From Candidatus Methanoperedens sp. (GTDB lineage Archaea; Halobacteriota; Methanosarcinia; Methanosarcinales; Methanoperedenaceae): a stretch of 51,756 bases of DNA. The stretch spans positions 1 through 51,756 of the forward strand of contig VEPN01000019.1 in assembly GCA_012026835.1 (NCBI GenBank), read 5' to 3'. The translations under genes and the position numbers were made by a program. Positions within the stretch are counted from its first letter, which is position 1. Each line of letters begins with the position of its first letter. Below the pieces are notes generated by a model, which was not told the origin of the DNA, searched no databases, and worked only from the letters and a program-made list of their open reading frames with translations. Below are positions 1 to 8,678 of this stretch, piece after piece.

Positions 1-760
1 CTCCTCCACCGCCTCCCCCGCCACCAGGGACTACAGCCCCGCCACCCGGTGGCAGATCAGAAGGCAGATAGAACATATAATATGTCAGCGGGTTTGATTC
101 ATTGTTGGGAAGCATGAACTGGAAATAATAGCTTGAACCATCATAACCCGGAACAGGAGAACTGCTTATAGGGACAGCGAACACTATCGTGCCGTTCTCA
201 TCCTGAAGCAGCCCTTCCTTAAAATAATTGAATTGCGGCAGGCTGTTCGTGAAAGTATAGAGGGTAGGCACATCTGTAAGGATAGTACCGCCTGTATATG
301 GAATGCGATAAGAGGAACTGCTGGTGAAGGTATTTGTCCCTGACTCATCACCCTGGCCAGTGATAGCATCTATGGATGAGATATTCCCTGATGTCAGGTT
401 TGTCAATACCGGGGGTACGGGAGATGTTGTAATCAAAAGATAATCGCCTTCCCTGATATTTGCGCCGAGCTGGACGCCGCTGATAGTGTTTATGCCTATA
501 CCTGACTGGTTAAAGGTATAATTGGTCAAACCTGAGCTGTAATTATAACTTGAATTTAATATCGGTGATGAACCTGATATTATGACGCTGTAATAACCCT
601 GCCAGAACCTTGTGTAATTATAAAAAATGCCCGGGAAATCGGCGCGGGTTATATATCCCCCGCTACCCTCTACAGCCGCGGCGAACCCGGAAAATATATG
701 GATTGATACTGCGATTAACAATGCTGCCACCAGAATCCTTGTGGCTGTATTGTTTTTCAT
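1..760 (-). CDS. Secreted surface protein with W-x-x-YY module, C-terminus cut by window edge
   Basis: The reading frame opens at ATG 760 and is still open at base 1, so the 3' end lies outside the window. Residues 1-29 form a typical signal peptide (hydrophobic LVAALLIAVSI core, then FAAA). The mature part starts with GGYITRADF and a WQGYY motif (W53) followed by ISG. It is rich in Asn, Ser and Thr, giving many N-glycosylation sequons. It ends in a glycine-rich stretch (PPGGGAVVPGGGG) of the kind that precedes a wall or membrane anchor. The GGxIT..DF....WQGYY...SG block also occurs in the genes at 2639-3340 and 3405-5699. A weak ribosome site (AGGTC) precedes the ATG. The function is unknown; an S-layer-like or adhesin role is inferred. 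Confidence 0.75.
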   Translation of the reverse strand, partial: MKNNTATRILVAALLIAVSIHIFSGFAAAVEGSGGYITRADFPGIFYNYTRFWQGYYSVIISGSSPILNSSYNYSSGLTNYTFNQSGIGINTISGVQLGANIREGDYLLITTSPVPPVLTNLTSGNISSIDAITGQGDESGTNTFTSSSSYRIPYTGGTILTDVPTLYTFTNSLPQFNYFKEGLLQDENGTIVFAVPISSSPVPGYDGSSYYFQFMLPNNESNPLTYYMFYLPSDLPPGGGAVVPGGGGGGGG

Positions 761-790
761 CTAAGACCTGTAGTTTCACCATGCCCTTGT

Positions 791-2569
791 TTATTTTTGT
801 TCCTGTGCATTTTGTTCCTCAACTTCTTTCCCGCATTTGGGGCAGAACTTTGCACCATCAGGAACTGCCTCGCTACAGTTGGCGCAGGGCGTTGTCTTTA
901 ACCTGGTTTTGCTTCTCTGCCGTATCACTATTCCAAGCAGCACAATCACAGAGGCTATGGCCACGATAATCGGTACGTTCTTGTCTCCCGATAATCTCAA
1001 CGGGTACACCCCATCAAGGCTTTTTATCAGGAGCCTTGGGCGCTCACCATATGTTACATGGACTTTAGCCTGCGGATTATCGGCAAGATCTGCCTGGGTG
1101 AGTTCCACCCTCAATGAAGGTTCTTTCTTTTCACCTGCTGCAAGAAGGATAGCATTCCCAAGACGCAACGTTTCTTCCTTTCCATTAATGAGGAGTTTTA
1201 CATCCGGGCTGGCATAAACCTGCACTTTACCCGTATTCTCAAGGAGGAGACTGATCCGCTGTGTACCTGTATCATATATAAGATCCGACACTTTTATCTC
1301 AGAGTTGTCCTGTACGGATATTACGCTTACAGGGAGTTCTTTTTTCAGGAGCAGGTTAAGCGATCCCGGCGCTTCCCCGAACTCGGTTGACACCTGTGCA
1401 GATATATTACCTGTCCTTGCATAATCTGTCAGATCGACGTTGTATGCAATACCAGATTCACTTCCAGCGTATATGTACTGAACCGTCTCATCACCAATAG
1501 TAGTTATCCTTTTCCCGTCTGCGAAAATGGCTACCGAGGTCTTGAAGAACTCACCAAGCTTAGCATCGTTCTGGTATATCATCTCTAATTGCTTTGAGCC
1601 CTCATTATATTGCACCTGGGCAATATCAAGTGTAAGTTCATACTTTGGCAGGTAGAATTTATCCAGTTCTTCAACAAGGGTCGTTCCTCCGGTATTTTTC
1701 CTGCCCTGCCCGAACTTTATGATTACATTAATCCCTGTAGAATCCTTAAGCGCTTTTGCAGAGCCGATAAGGTCGTTGCCGATTACCATTCCTAATTGGA
1801 TCTGTGTGCCCTTGAGAAATTCAATAACATTAGGCGGTACTGTATCAACGCCTATGAACATGACGGGGCTTTCACCTGACATTATTGTGGCCTCTATGAA
1901 ATCACCATTGGTCAAAATCAAATCTTTTGACTGGACTATCTCCAGATACTTCTTTATGATCGCAATGTTATCATCGAACCTGTTGCCATTGTCTATTTTC
2001 TCGGGATTGAATTCACTTAGCCTCTCATTCACTGCCCTGTCAACATGACCGTATATCAATATGCTCTCTACATTCCTTTCGCTTAGAAACGCATAAACTT
2101 CATCAATATTATTGCGATTTACAAATAGAACCCATGACTTTGACCTAGCAGCATACGGCGCAACAGAGATGGCATTGTAGCCGTATTCATCATCTAAAAC
2201 AATGAACCTGTTGATATTAAGTTCCCTCGCCAGTTCAAGGTTTAATTTCCTGCCGCCGGATGACAATGTGTGGTTTACGACATTATAACCGCTATCTGTA
2301 AGTGTGCTTTTGTAATTAGGAAGATAGGGGACGGTATCAGACTCCACAAGATACACTTCGATTTCTTTGTTCATATATAATGGAAGAGCACGTGCATGAG
2401 GTTCATCCACAACAAAATAATAAGGCATGCCTTCCAGGTTTGCATACATTATGGAGGAATAGACATCAACCCAGTCGGCCGAATTCACCACGACCTGTCC
2501 TTCTCTTGCATGTACGGCCCCGGTAGTCAGTAATATTATTGATAACAGTAAAATCAGATGTTTTGTCAT
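791..2569 (-). CDS. Exported membrane-anchored protein with C-terminal double-Cys zinc ribbon
   Basis: A 592-residue protein. The N-terminal MTKHLILLLSIILLTTG is a signal peptide. The large extracytoplasmic part is not recognised; its first ~250 residues look like an alpha/beta fold, then beta-rich sequence. A transmembrane segment (IIVAIASVIVLLGIVI) lies near residue 555. It is followed by a short cytoplasmic tail with a zinc ribbon, C-x2-C at CANC and CPKC. A GTG at 2578 is possible, but AAGGAG lies just upstream of ATG 2569 and overlaps the GTG, so the ATG is preferred. It sits between surface-protein genes, so a role in envelope assembly is inferred. A zinc ribbon on the inner face of an exported protein is unusual. 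Confidence 0.8.
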   Translation of the reverse strand: MTKHLILLLSIILLTTGAVHAREGQVVVNSADWVDVYSSIMYANLEGMPYYFVVDEPHARALPLYMNKEIEVYLVESDTVPYLPNYKSTLTDSGYNVVNHTLSSGGRKLNLELARELNINRFIVLDDEYGYNAISVAPYAARSKSWVLFVNRNNIDEVYAFLSERNVESILIYGHVDRAVNERLSEFNPEKIDNGNRFDDNIAIIKKYLEIVQSKDLILTNGDFIEATIMSGESPVMFIGVDTVPPNVIEFLKGTQIQLGMVIGNDLIGSAKALKDSTGINVIIKFGQGRKNTGGTTLVEELDKFYLPKYELTLDIAQVQYNEGSKQLEMIYQNDAKLGEFFKTSVAIFADGKRITTIGDETVQYIYAGSESGIAYNVDLTDYARTGNISAQVSTEFGEAPGSLNLLLKKELPVSVISVQDNSEIKVSDLIYDTGTQRISLLLENTGKVQVYASPDVKLLINGKEETLRLGNAILLAAGEKKEPSLRVELTQADLADNPQAKVHVTYGERPRLLIKSLDGVYPLRLSGDKNVPIIVAIASVIVLLGIVIRQRSKTRLKTTPCANCSEAVPDGAKFCPKCGKEVEEQNAQEQK

Positions 2570-2583
2570 TTCACTCACTCCTT

Positions 2584-2618
2584 AAAAATGGAATAAGAAG
2601 GAAGAACCTCTTATTCCG
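2584..2618 (-). terminator. Hairpin plus T-run behind the 2639-3340 surface gene
   Basis: A perfect 9-bp inverted repeat (GGAATAAGA at 2590-2598, TCTTATTCC at 2609-2617) is followed on the minus strand by five T residues at 2588-2584. It lies between the stop of the 2639-3340 gene and the ribosome site of the 791-2569 gene. It could end the upstream transcript or, being next to AAGGAG, modulate translation of the downstream gene. Confidence 0.5.
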
Positions 2619-2638
2619 GATCATTCCATGCCCCTTGC

Positions 2639-3340
2639 TCATGTAAGCTCTACATAGAAGTAATATGTATCTGCTCCTGAGTTCTCATTTTCCGGGACAA
2701 TCATCTGGAAGTCCTTGGTTGTGTTATCATATGCTTCTCCGTCATTGCTGATTACGCCCGCGAACACATAGTTGGACTCGGCTGCCGAAGTCCGTGCTAA
2801 AGCTATCGTCCACCATGTTGCAGCGCCGGTTGCATTGAATGTTTTTGCGGCTGTATTTGCACCGCCGTCAATCTGTCTTCCGCTCACATTGATCATAGGC
2901 GGATTAGATGTGAACGTTTCACTGGCATTATCAGATTCGTCTCCGGTAAAACCGAAATCCGTATCTACCTGGGCACCTGTCCTGGCACTAAGATCTTCCC
3001 ATGCTGTAAAGTTCATGGTGCTTGCCTGCGTTGCAAACACTTCCCCGGCTATGGTGTTTAAAGTCCAGTTGTACATTTTGGCTGTGCTTGATGTACCCAG
3101 CATTATCTCTCCTGATACATTTCCATAATATCCCTGCCACTTGCTCGTCTGGGTAAGGACATTATAAAAATCCATGTTTGTAATATTTCCGCCTCTTGCG
3201 GCTGCACTTCCAGACGTATTGGCGAATGTTGCATTTGAAACATTCGTAGGCGTCCAGCCTGTCGGCACTGCACCTACCTGGATAACTACAAGGATTGATA
3301 GTAGCATCAATGATGCAAGCAGACTTATTAATTTTTTCAT
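2639..3340 (-). CDS. Secreted surface protein with WQGYYGNVSG module
   Basis: A 233-residue protein. The ATG at 3340 is preferred to the upstream in-frame start at 3361 because GGAGGAGATAAC precedes it and a clean signal peptide follows (MKKLISLLASLMLLSIL, ending near AVP). The mature part carries GGNITNMDF and WQGYYGNVSG (W68), then a Thr/Asn-rich beta-type region with many N-glycosylation sequons. It ends in DTYYFYVELT, with no transmembrane anchor. It is related to its two neighbours through the W-x-x-YYGNVSG block. It is likely exported and associated with the cell surface; no enzymatic motif is visible. Confidence 0.8.
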   Translation of the reverse strand: MKKLISLLASLMLLSILVVIQVGAVPTGWTPTNVSNATFANTSGSAAARGGNITNMDFYNVLTQTSKWQGYYGNVSGEIMLGTSSTAKMYNWTLNTIAGEVFATQASTMNFTAWEDLSARTGAQVDTDFGFTGDESDNASETFTSNPPMINVSGRQIDGGANTAAKTFNATGAATWWTIALARTSAAESNYVFAGVISNDGEAYDNTTKDFQMIVPENENSGADTYYFYVELT

Positions 3341-3404
3341 GTTATCTCCTCCGATATACAATGTCGTAAAGCTCTTTGAGCCGTGACCTCGATCTAAACT
3401 TCAT

Positions 3405-5699
3405 TTACCTCAGCTCCTTGTAGAAATCAACGTCGCCACTTACCGTTGCACGCATAGCATTGGGAATGGCAATTTCATAATCATGATAAATGTTCACAAG
3501 ACCTTTACTGCTATGATTTATTTTCGCAATAAAAACAAGGTCTTCTGCACCTGTATATTCAGCCCCTGCGGCATCACCCGTATCCCATAGCAGTCCTGTT
3601 ATATAGTCAGCCCCTCCCACATTCGTTATGTTTGTCAGATTCGTGCTATTGGTTACCGCAACATTTTCTATTATTTTTCCGCGAACAGTAACATTCAGCG
3701 TTGATATTGCGCTTGTCCCGTCACTGCTGAATAAAGAAGATATATTATTACCAGTAAAATCTGTGGCATTATTAACTCCGGGTTTCATACCAAGCGCAGT
3801 ATCAGCATCAAGAAAATCCGCAGTTCCCTTTGTTGTACTGTCTTTTATGTAACCAAGGGCCCATAAGCTGCTCCAGTTTATTGTTGCGCCTTTTTTCACA
3901 AGGTAGATATATCCTGAAGAAGTGTTGCTCCAACCCCATTTTGTAAGGTTGATAGTTTCACTTGTAGCTAATGCTATATTCCCTGAGACATTGCCATAAT
4001 ACTTCTGCCATGCAGAGATGTTTATATTTTTTGAGGCATTGTTATTACCAGGGTCAGAATCCTGAGTAATATTAGAAGGGTCAGCCCTGACAGTAATATT
4101 ATGCGTTCCTGCAAGGGTCTTCCAGTATGCAGTGGCATTTGCGCTACCTCCTGCCAGTATATTCTCTATGGATGTATTGTAGAATTCAATGCCGCCATCA
4201 TAGAATAGTACTGAAAACTGACCGGATTCCGACACTCCCTGGTTGTAGATGGTTGCATTAACCGTCAGGTTAATTCCTTCCTTTGCCTCTCCAATCTCTA
4301 TAACATCGGGGCGCTGTCCTGCAGAATAAACAAAAGTAATGTTCTCAGGTGTCAGGTTAAGGTTTGAATCTACCAGGTTGTAGGCATGTTCTACACTGTT
4401 GCCGAACACGAATTCAAGAGTATGCTTGCCGGATGTGATGGGCCTGTTCACTATTCTTCCTTCGTCAGGACAATTCCAGCCTGGATATGTAACAGAAGTG
4501 CCGTTGTATATTGCATTTAATTCTGTGGTTCCGCACCATAAGCCAGAGAACTCAAGGTCATTCCCGAAAAGCGTGCCATTCACCGGGGTGATACTGAGGT
4601 TTGAAGTACCACTGGTATTAAAGCGCACAGTCCAGTTACCACCCAGGGTTGGATAAGATTGCACGTTTATTATAGTAATTGTTTCTATCTCAAAGGTCTG
4701 GGAGGACAGTTTCGGTACAGTCCATTGCACACGGTTAATCAATCCATTCCCGTCAGTATCAAAGAACGTCAGGTTATATGCCGGGTCAGGGGTAACATCT
4801 ACCCGTGTGCCGTTATCGAACCAGAAAAGCCTTATGTATTCCTTCCTTGTTTCCGTGATATTCGTGAATGATGTTATATTGTAATAATGAATCGAGGCTG
4901 TACTTTCCACTATGACCCTTTTTATGGTATCGTTGCTGTTTTCTTCGACCAGACGCACCGGGGGAGTCCTGTATTTAACTATGTTGCTCCCGTTTGAAAG
5001 CACCCATTTCACGGGCTGGTTGATGACCGCAGTTTCCTGCCTTAGCTCTATGCTTCTTCCATTGGCTTTATCCGGCGGGCCATGCTGTGAGGCAGGCGGT
5101 TTTTCCTCCTCCAGTTCAATGAAAAATTCAACATTCATGGCATCTTCAGGTATCATTGCATCTATCTCAGGTGATACCCGGGATAGTGCCCGATGGCTTG
5201 ATCCAGTTTCCGTAACTGTGAAATCAGTCCGCAATTCCATGGTTTCGTTTCCTGATACGAAATTCGCTATTAATGTGTAATTCCCTTCGGAATCCGCTGT
5301 ATATATGTAATTATAACTTCCATTCAGGGATTGTTCTTCTAAAAACCTGTACACTACCCCGGAGGGGTCGTACAGTGATAGGGTTGGTGTATTCGCAGGG
5401 GTATGGATACTTATTAGAATACTTTCATCTTTTATGTAAAAATCCTTATCTGTAGAAAGGATTGGTCCGCTGGAATATGATGATACAGGGGTAGATGTTT
5501 TGGCAGGCATCGGTGTTGGAGCCGGATTGGAAGTGTTCTGGAGTATGACAGGAGCATCATCTTCCTCCTTGGCTATCGCGAAAAGGATAGATGTGACCGA
5601 AAAAATGTGGACTACAAAGACAAATATCGCCAGGTACCACCAGGTATTTTTATATTTATAAATACCAGGCAATATTCTGAATCCTGTTAGTACCTGCAT
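3405..5699 (-). CDS. Large surface protein with CARDB-like domain and WQKYYGNVSG module
   Basis: A 764-residue protein anchored by an N-terminal transmembrane segment (about residues 21-43, AIFVFVVHIFSVTSILFAIA). A Pro/Thr/Ser linker follows, then beta-sandwich regions (a macroglobulin-like segment near SILISIHTPANTPTLSLYDP), and a CARDB-like domain in the 440-550 region (VNATIYNQG...DPGNNNASKNI). The C-terminal ~200 residues begin with WQKYYGNVSGNIAL and match the modules of the two smaller neighbours. It is heavily supplied with N-glycosylation sequons. CTGGAG precedes ATG 5699 and an AATATATAATT TATA-like box lies at 5738-5748. It is probably the main structural member of the surface cluster; the role is inferred. 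Confidence 0.82.
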   Translation of the reverse strand: MQVLTGFRILPGIYKYKNTWWYLAIFVFVVHIFSVTSILFAIAKEEDDAPVILQNTSNPAPTPMPAKTSTPVSSYSSGPILSTDKDFYIKDESILISIHTPANTPTLSLYDPSGVVYRFLEEQSLNGSYNYIYTADSEGNYTLIANFVSGNETMELRTDFTVTETGSSHRALSRVSPEIDAMIPEDAMNVEFFIELEEEKPPASQHGPPDKANGRSIELRQETAVINQPVKWVLSNGSNIVKYRTPPVRLVEENSNDTIKRVIVESTASIHYYNITSFTNITETRKEYIRLFWFDNGTRVDVTPDPAYNLTFFDTDGNGLINRVQWTVPKLSSQTFEIETITIINVQSYPTLGGNWTVRFNTSGTSNLSITPVNGTLFGNDLEFSGLWCGTTELNAIYNGTSVTYPGWNCPDEGRIVNRPITSGKHTLEFVFGNSVEHAYNLVDSNLNLTPENITFVYSAGQRPDVIEIGEAKEGINLTVNATIYNQGVSESGQFSVLFYDGGIEFYNTSIENILAGGSANATAYWKTLAGTHNITVRADPSNITQDSDPGNNNASKNINISAWQKYYGNVSGNIALATSETINLTKWGWSNTSSGYIYLVKKGATINWSSLWALGYIKDSTTKGTADFLDADTALGMKPGVNNATDFTGNNISSLFSSDGTSAISTLNVTVRGKIIENVAVTNSTNLTNITNVGGADYITGLLWDTGDAAGAEYTGAEDLVFIAKINHSSKGLVNIYHDYEIAIPNAMRATVSGDVDFYKELR

Positions 5700-6062
5700 A
5701 TATTATTTTCTCCAGTTTTTTTTGCCTTTTTTTATTGAATTATATATTACTTTTAAAATTAACTGCTACACACAGGTATAAGTTATGGTGAGAAAAACGT
5801 GTGATATTATATATACCAAGGCCTTTTCCATGCCGTTTTATCTATAAAATATATAAATAAGTTGAGAAATGCCTTGTATAAAAATGATCATGTCCTTTAT
5901 AAGGAGAGCTAAAAAAGAGGTTTTTGTAGAACAGATTGCATATCCTCCATGACAGGTATTAACGAAGCTCTCCTATAATACCTATATTCTTTAGGATAAT
6001 AAATTTAAATCGATAGTTTACTGGGTTTTTTGAGTTTATGAGGATTGTTGATACGAAATTTG
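5700..6062. other. AT-rich intergenic region with one inverted repeat
   Basis: This holds the promoter of the 3405-5699 gene (TATA-like box at 5738-5748 on the minus strand). A 9-bp inverted repeat, AGGAGAGCT near 5901 and AGCTCTCCT near 5966, encloses about 55 bases. A 22-codon plus-strand frame at 5884-5952 (starting MIMSFIRRAKKEV) resembles the start of some archaeal transposases but is too short to call. Nothing else is recognisable. Confidence 0.4.
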
Positions 6063-6212
6063 TTATTCCAACAATCGGCTGAAATCAAAAGGTTCAACAT
6101 CCTTTTTTAAGCCTGCTTTATCTATGGGTTTATATTTTGGATCCCTGCCTTTACCCAGTACCTGAAAAATTTTATCCTCTGTAACTTCAAGAATATTCAT
6201 ATTTTCGACCAT
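6063..6212 (-). CDS. Small hypothetical protein, 49 residues
   Basis: The frame runs from ATG 6212 to a TAA at 6063-6065. It encodes a hydrophilic, protein-like sequence beginning MVENMNILEVTEDK and ending EPFDFSRLLE. A second in-frame ATG lies at 6200. It is divergent from the hydrolase gene at 6281, whose promoter region it borders. No ribosome site is convincing. The composition (acidic start, KGRDPKYKPID centre) is that of a real small protein or the end of a decayed gene. The function is unknown; an antitoxin-like role is only a guess. Confidence 0.4.
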   Translation of the reverse strand: MVENMNILEVTEDKIFQVLGKGRDPKYKPIDKAGLKKDVEPFDFSRLLE

Positions 6213-6280
6213 ATATCTCTATAACCTGCGGGTTGATAACACTATGTTTATTTAATCAAACCGATGTTGTAGTGATATCA

Positions 6281-7246
6281 ATGGAACATCCAGCCCAAAC
6301 ACCCTCAATCCGCAGCGGAAGCAGATTTAAGAATCCGGAAAGACAATCACACGGATTTGCAGGTGTCCTTAAGTGGTTTTTCAGCAGAAAGAGAGCCGAT
6401 TGGCCAGCATGGATTGACTCAAAGCCCGGCCCGGCACCGGTTTCCCGAGTTACCGGAGACGAGGTAAGGGTGACTTTTGTTAACCATTCCACATTCCTGA
6501 TCCAGGTAGACGGAACGAATATCCTCACCGACCCTATCTGGTCAGACCGGGCGGGGCCTTTCTCTTTTGTAGGAGCAAAACGCGTCCGCACCCCGGGACT
6601 TAAATTTGAGGAACTTCCCCGTATTGATGCTGTTCTTTTGAGCCATAACCATTATGACCACATGGATATACGAACTTTGAAAGCTTTGGAAAATAAATAC
6701 TCGCCGCTTTTTTTAGTGGGGCTGGGCAATAAGAAATTCCTTGAAAAGAAAGGATTAAACAGTGTGAATGAACTCGACTGGTGGGAGAAAACCTCCCTTT
6801 CCAATGGCAAGAGCGTCTTTTTTGTCCCGGCGCAGCACTTCTCGGGCCGTACCCCCTGGAATATAGATAAGAGCCTGTGGGGTGGGTTTGTAATCGAAAG
6901 TTCCCATGTGCAGATTTATTTTGCCGGAGATACAGGTTTTGGGAAGTTCTTTGAACAGATCCATGAGAATTTTTCTAACATTAAGGTTGCGTTGCTGCCC
7001 GTTGGCGCCTTTGAGCCGAGATGGTTCATGAGCCCGATACATATGGACCCCGCTGATGCCGTACGGGCGCATCAAATCTTAAAACCCGGGCTCAGCGTTG
7101 GTATCCATATCAAGACCTTTCACCTGGCGGACGAAAGTATTGATGCGCCGGGTGAGCAACTGGAGAAAAACCTCAGGCAGAATGGTGTGGACAAAGGAGA
7201 GTTTATCATACTTGAGCCGGGTGAAACGATCACCGTATCCCCCTGA
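6281..7246 (+). CDS. Metallo-beta-lactamase-fold hydrolase, NAPE-PLD/UlaG-like
   Basis: A 321-residue protein with the metal-binding motif HNHYDHMD at residues 122-129 (H122, H124, D126, H127), a second conserved HFSGRTPWN, and FAGDTGF supplying the bridging aspartate. The TFVNHSTFLIQ...ILTDPIWSDRAGPFSFVG block is typical of the N-acyl-phosphatidylethanolamine phospholipase D-like branch, whose members cut phosphodiester or lactone bonds. The substrate here cannot be told. There is no signal peptide, so it is cytoplasmic. The frame also extends back to a TTG at 6233, but GTGAT just before ATG 6281 favours the shorter start. It is a monocistronic gene. Confidence 0.85.
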   Translation: MEHPAQTPSIRSGSRFKNPERQSHGFAGVLKWFFSRKRADWPAWIDSKPGPAPVSRVTGDEVRVTFVNHSTFLIQVDGTNILTDPIWSDRAGPFSFVGAKRVRTPGLKFEELPRIDAVLLSHNHYDHMDIRTLKALENKYSPLFLVGLGNKKFLEKKGLNSVNELDWWEKTSLSNGKSVFFVPAQHFSGRTPWNIDKSLWGGFVIESSHVQIYFAGDTGFGKFFEQIHENFSNIKVALLPVGAFEPRWFMSPIHMDPADAVRAHQILKPGLSVGIHIKTFHLADESIDAPGEQLEKNLRQNGVDKGEFIILEPGETITVSP

Positions 7247-7353
7247 ATGTAATGACAAGTTGAACCAGTTGCTTTTTAGTTAGGAGGGCATTATAGATCC
7301 TATGCCGGGAAATACTATGTTAATAAATATCTTAATAAACAGTAATTTTTTAT

Positions 7354-8646
7354 GTGGTGATTGTCATTAGCGATGATGATGTAATAGGGATAAGCCTGTA
7401 TTACTCAAAAACGCCGGGGACTGGAGGTATCATACGCCAGCAGATAGAGGATTTCGCTGTTGAGGAACTCACTAACAGGGTTGAAACCACAAACGGCAAT
7501 TACCTTATCGTGGATCTCACAAAACGCAACTGGGATACCCACCGGCTTGTGAGGGAGCTATCGCGCATATTGAGAGTGAGCCAGGACAGGTTCGGCTGGG
7601 CAGGCACCAAGGACAAGCGTGCGCTTACGAGGCAGAAAATAAGCATATGGGACATGAAAGAAGAGGAACTGGGCCGGGTGCGGCTAAAAGACGTAGAAAT
7701 GAAGATTATCGGGCGCTTGAACAGGAAAATAAGCCTTGGAGACCTCTGGGGAAACAAGTTCAGGATAACTGTGAGGAACATCGAATTGAACGTGGATGAA
7801 ACGATGGAACGGATGAAATCAATAAGCTACGAGCTTGAAAAAGGTGCGCCTAATTTCTTCGGGGTACAGCGGTTCGGTGAGAACAGGCCCGTAACGCATG
7901 TGGTCGGGGAGGCAATCCTGCGAGGGGATTTAAAAGAGGCGGCGATTACTTATATAGCAAGGCCATTCCCGGAAGAACCGGATGAGATAAAAAAAGCGCG
8001 ACAGTACGTACTGGATACAGGAGATTTCAAAGAGGGATTGAAGATATATCCTGTCCGTCTCCAGTTCGAGAGGGCAATGATGAACCACCTTGCCGGGCAT
8101 CCTGATGACTATGCAGGGGCCTTCAGGGTGTTATCCCCGAATTTACAGAAGATGTTCCTGCATGCCTTCCAATCATATATTTTCAATATCATCCTGAGCC
8201 GCCGCATCGAGTCAGGAATGTCGATACATGAGGCTTATGATGGGGACATAGTATGTTTCAAGAACGAAATGGGTATGCCCGATACTTCGCGTTTGCAGAA
8301 AGTTAATGCTGGTAACCTGGATGGTATCAATAATCTTATTAGCAGGGGAAGAGCGTTTGTCACAGCGCCGCTTGTAGGGTATGATACAGCATTCGGGGAG
8401 GGAAAGCCCGGAGAGATTGAAAAGGCCGTAATCGATGAGATGAATTTCGATACCGGGGGTTTTAAAGTCCCGGCTATGCCTGAGTTAGCTTCAAGGGGGC
8501 TTCGAAGGGAGATAGTACTTCCTCTCAAGCCTGAGTTCAGTGCCGCAGAAGATGAAATCAATGCCGGGAAAACTAAACTTACAATCGTTTTCTCTTTGCA
8601 AAAAGGGAGTTATGCAACAACGGTTTTGAGGGAGTATATGAAGTAA
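7354..8646 (+). CDS. truD: tRNA pseudouridine synthase D
   Basis: A 430-residue enzyme that isomerises a uridine in tRNA (U13 in bacteria) to pseudouridine. The family motif FGWAGTKDKRALTRQ is present, with the catalytic aspartate at D87. NFFGVQRFG and the late FLHAFQSYIFN segment are also typical, with the TRUD insertion domain in between. The length fits archaeal members. The start is GTG 7354 or the adjacent GTG 7357; no in-frame ATG precedes the conserved region YYSKTPGTGGIIRQ. It lies alone between the hydrolase and a convergent ABC ATPase gene. Confidence 0.95.
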   Translation: MVIVISDDDVIGISLYYSKTPGTGGIIRQQIEDFAVEELTNRVETTNGNYLIVDLTKRNWDTHRLVRELSRILRVSQDRFGWAGTKDKRALTRQKISIWDMKEEELGRVRLKDVEMKIIGRLNRKISLGDLWGNKFRITVRNIELNVDETMERMKSISYELEKGAPNFFGVQRFGENRPVTHVVGEAILRGDLKEAAITYIARPFPEEPDEIKKARQYVLDTGDFKEGLKIYPVRLQFERAMMNHLAGHPDDYAGAFRVLSPNLQKMFLHAFQSYIFNIILSRRIESGMSIHEAYDGDIVCFKNEMGMPDTSRLQKVNAGNLDGINNLISRGRAFVTAPLVGYDTAFGEGKPGEIEKAVIDEMNFDTGGFKVPAMPELASRGLRREIVLPLKPEFSAAEDEINAGKTKLTIVFSLQKGSYATTVLREYMK

Positions 8647-8678
8647 CTGAAATTCATAGATAACAATGAAGATTGCTT

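Noticed and set aside
791-2048. Several plus-strand open frames of 60-126 codons
   Set aside because: They are antisense shadows of the exported zinc-ribbon protein and lack ribosome sites and recognisable sequence.
5884-5952. A 22-codon frame starting MIMSFIRRAKKEV, similar to the start of some transposases
   Set aside because: It is too short, with no inverted repeats or further transposase sequence around it.
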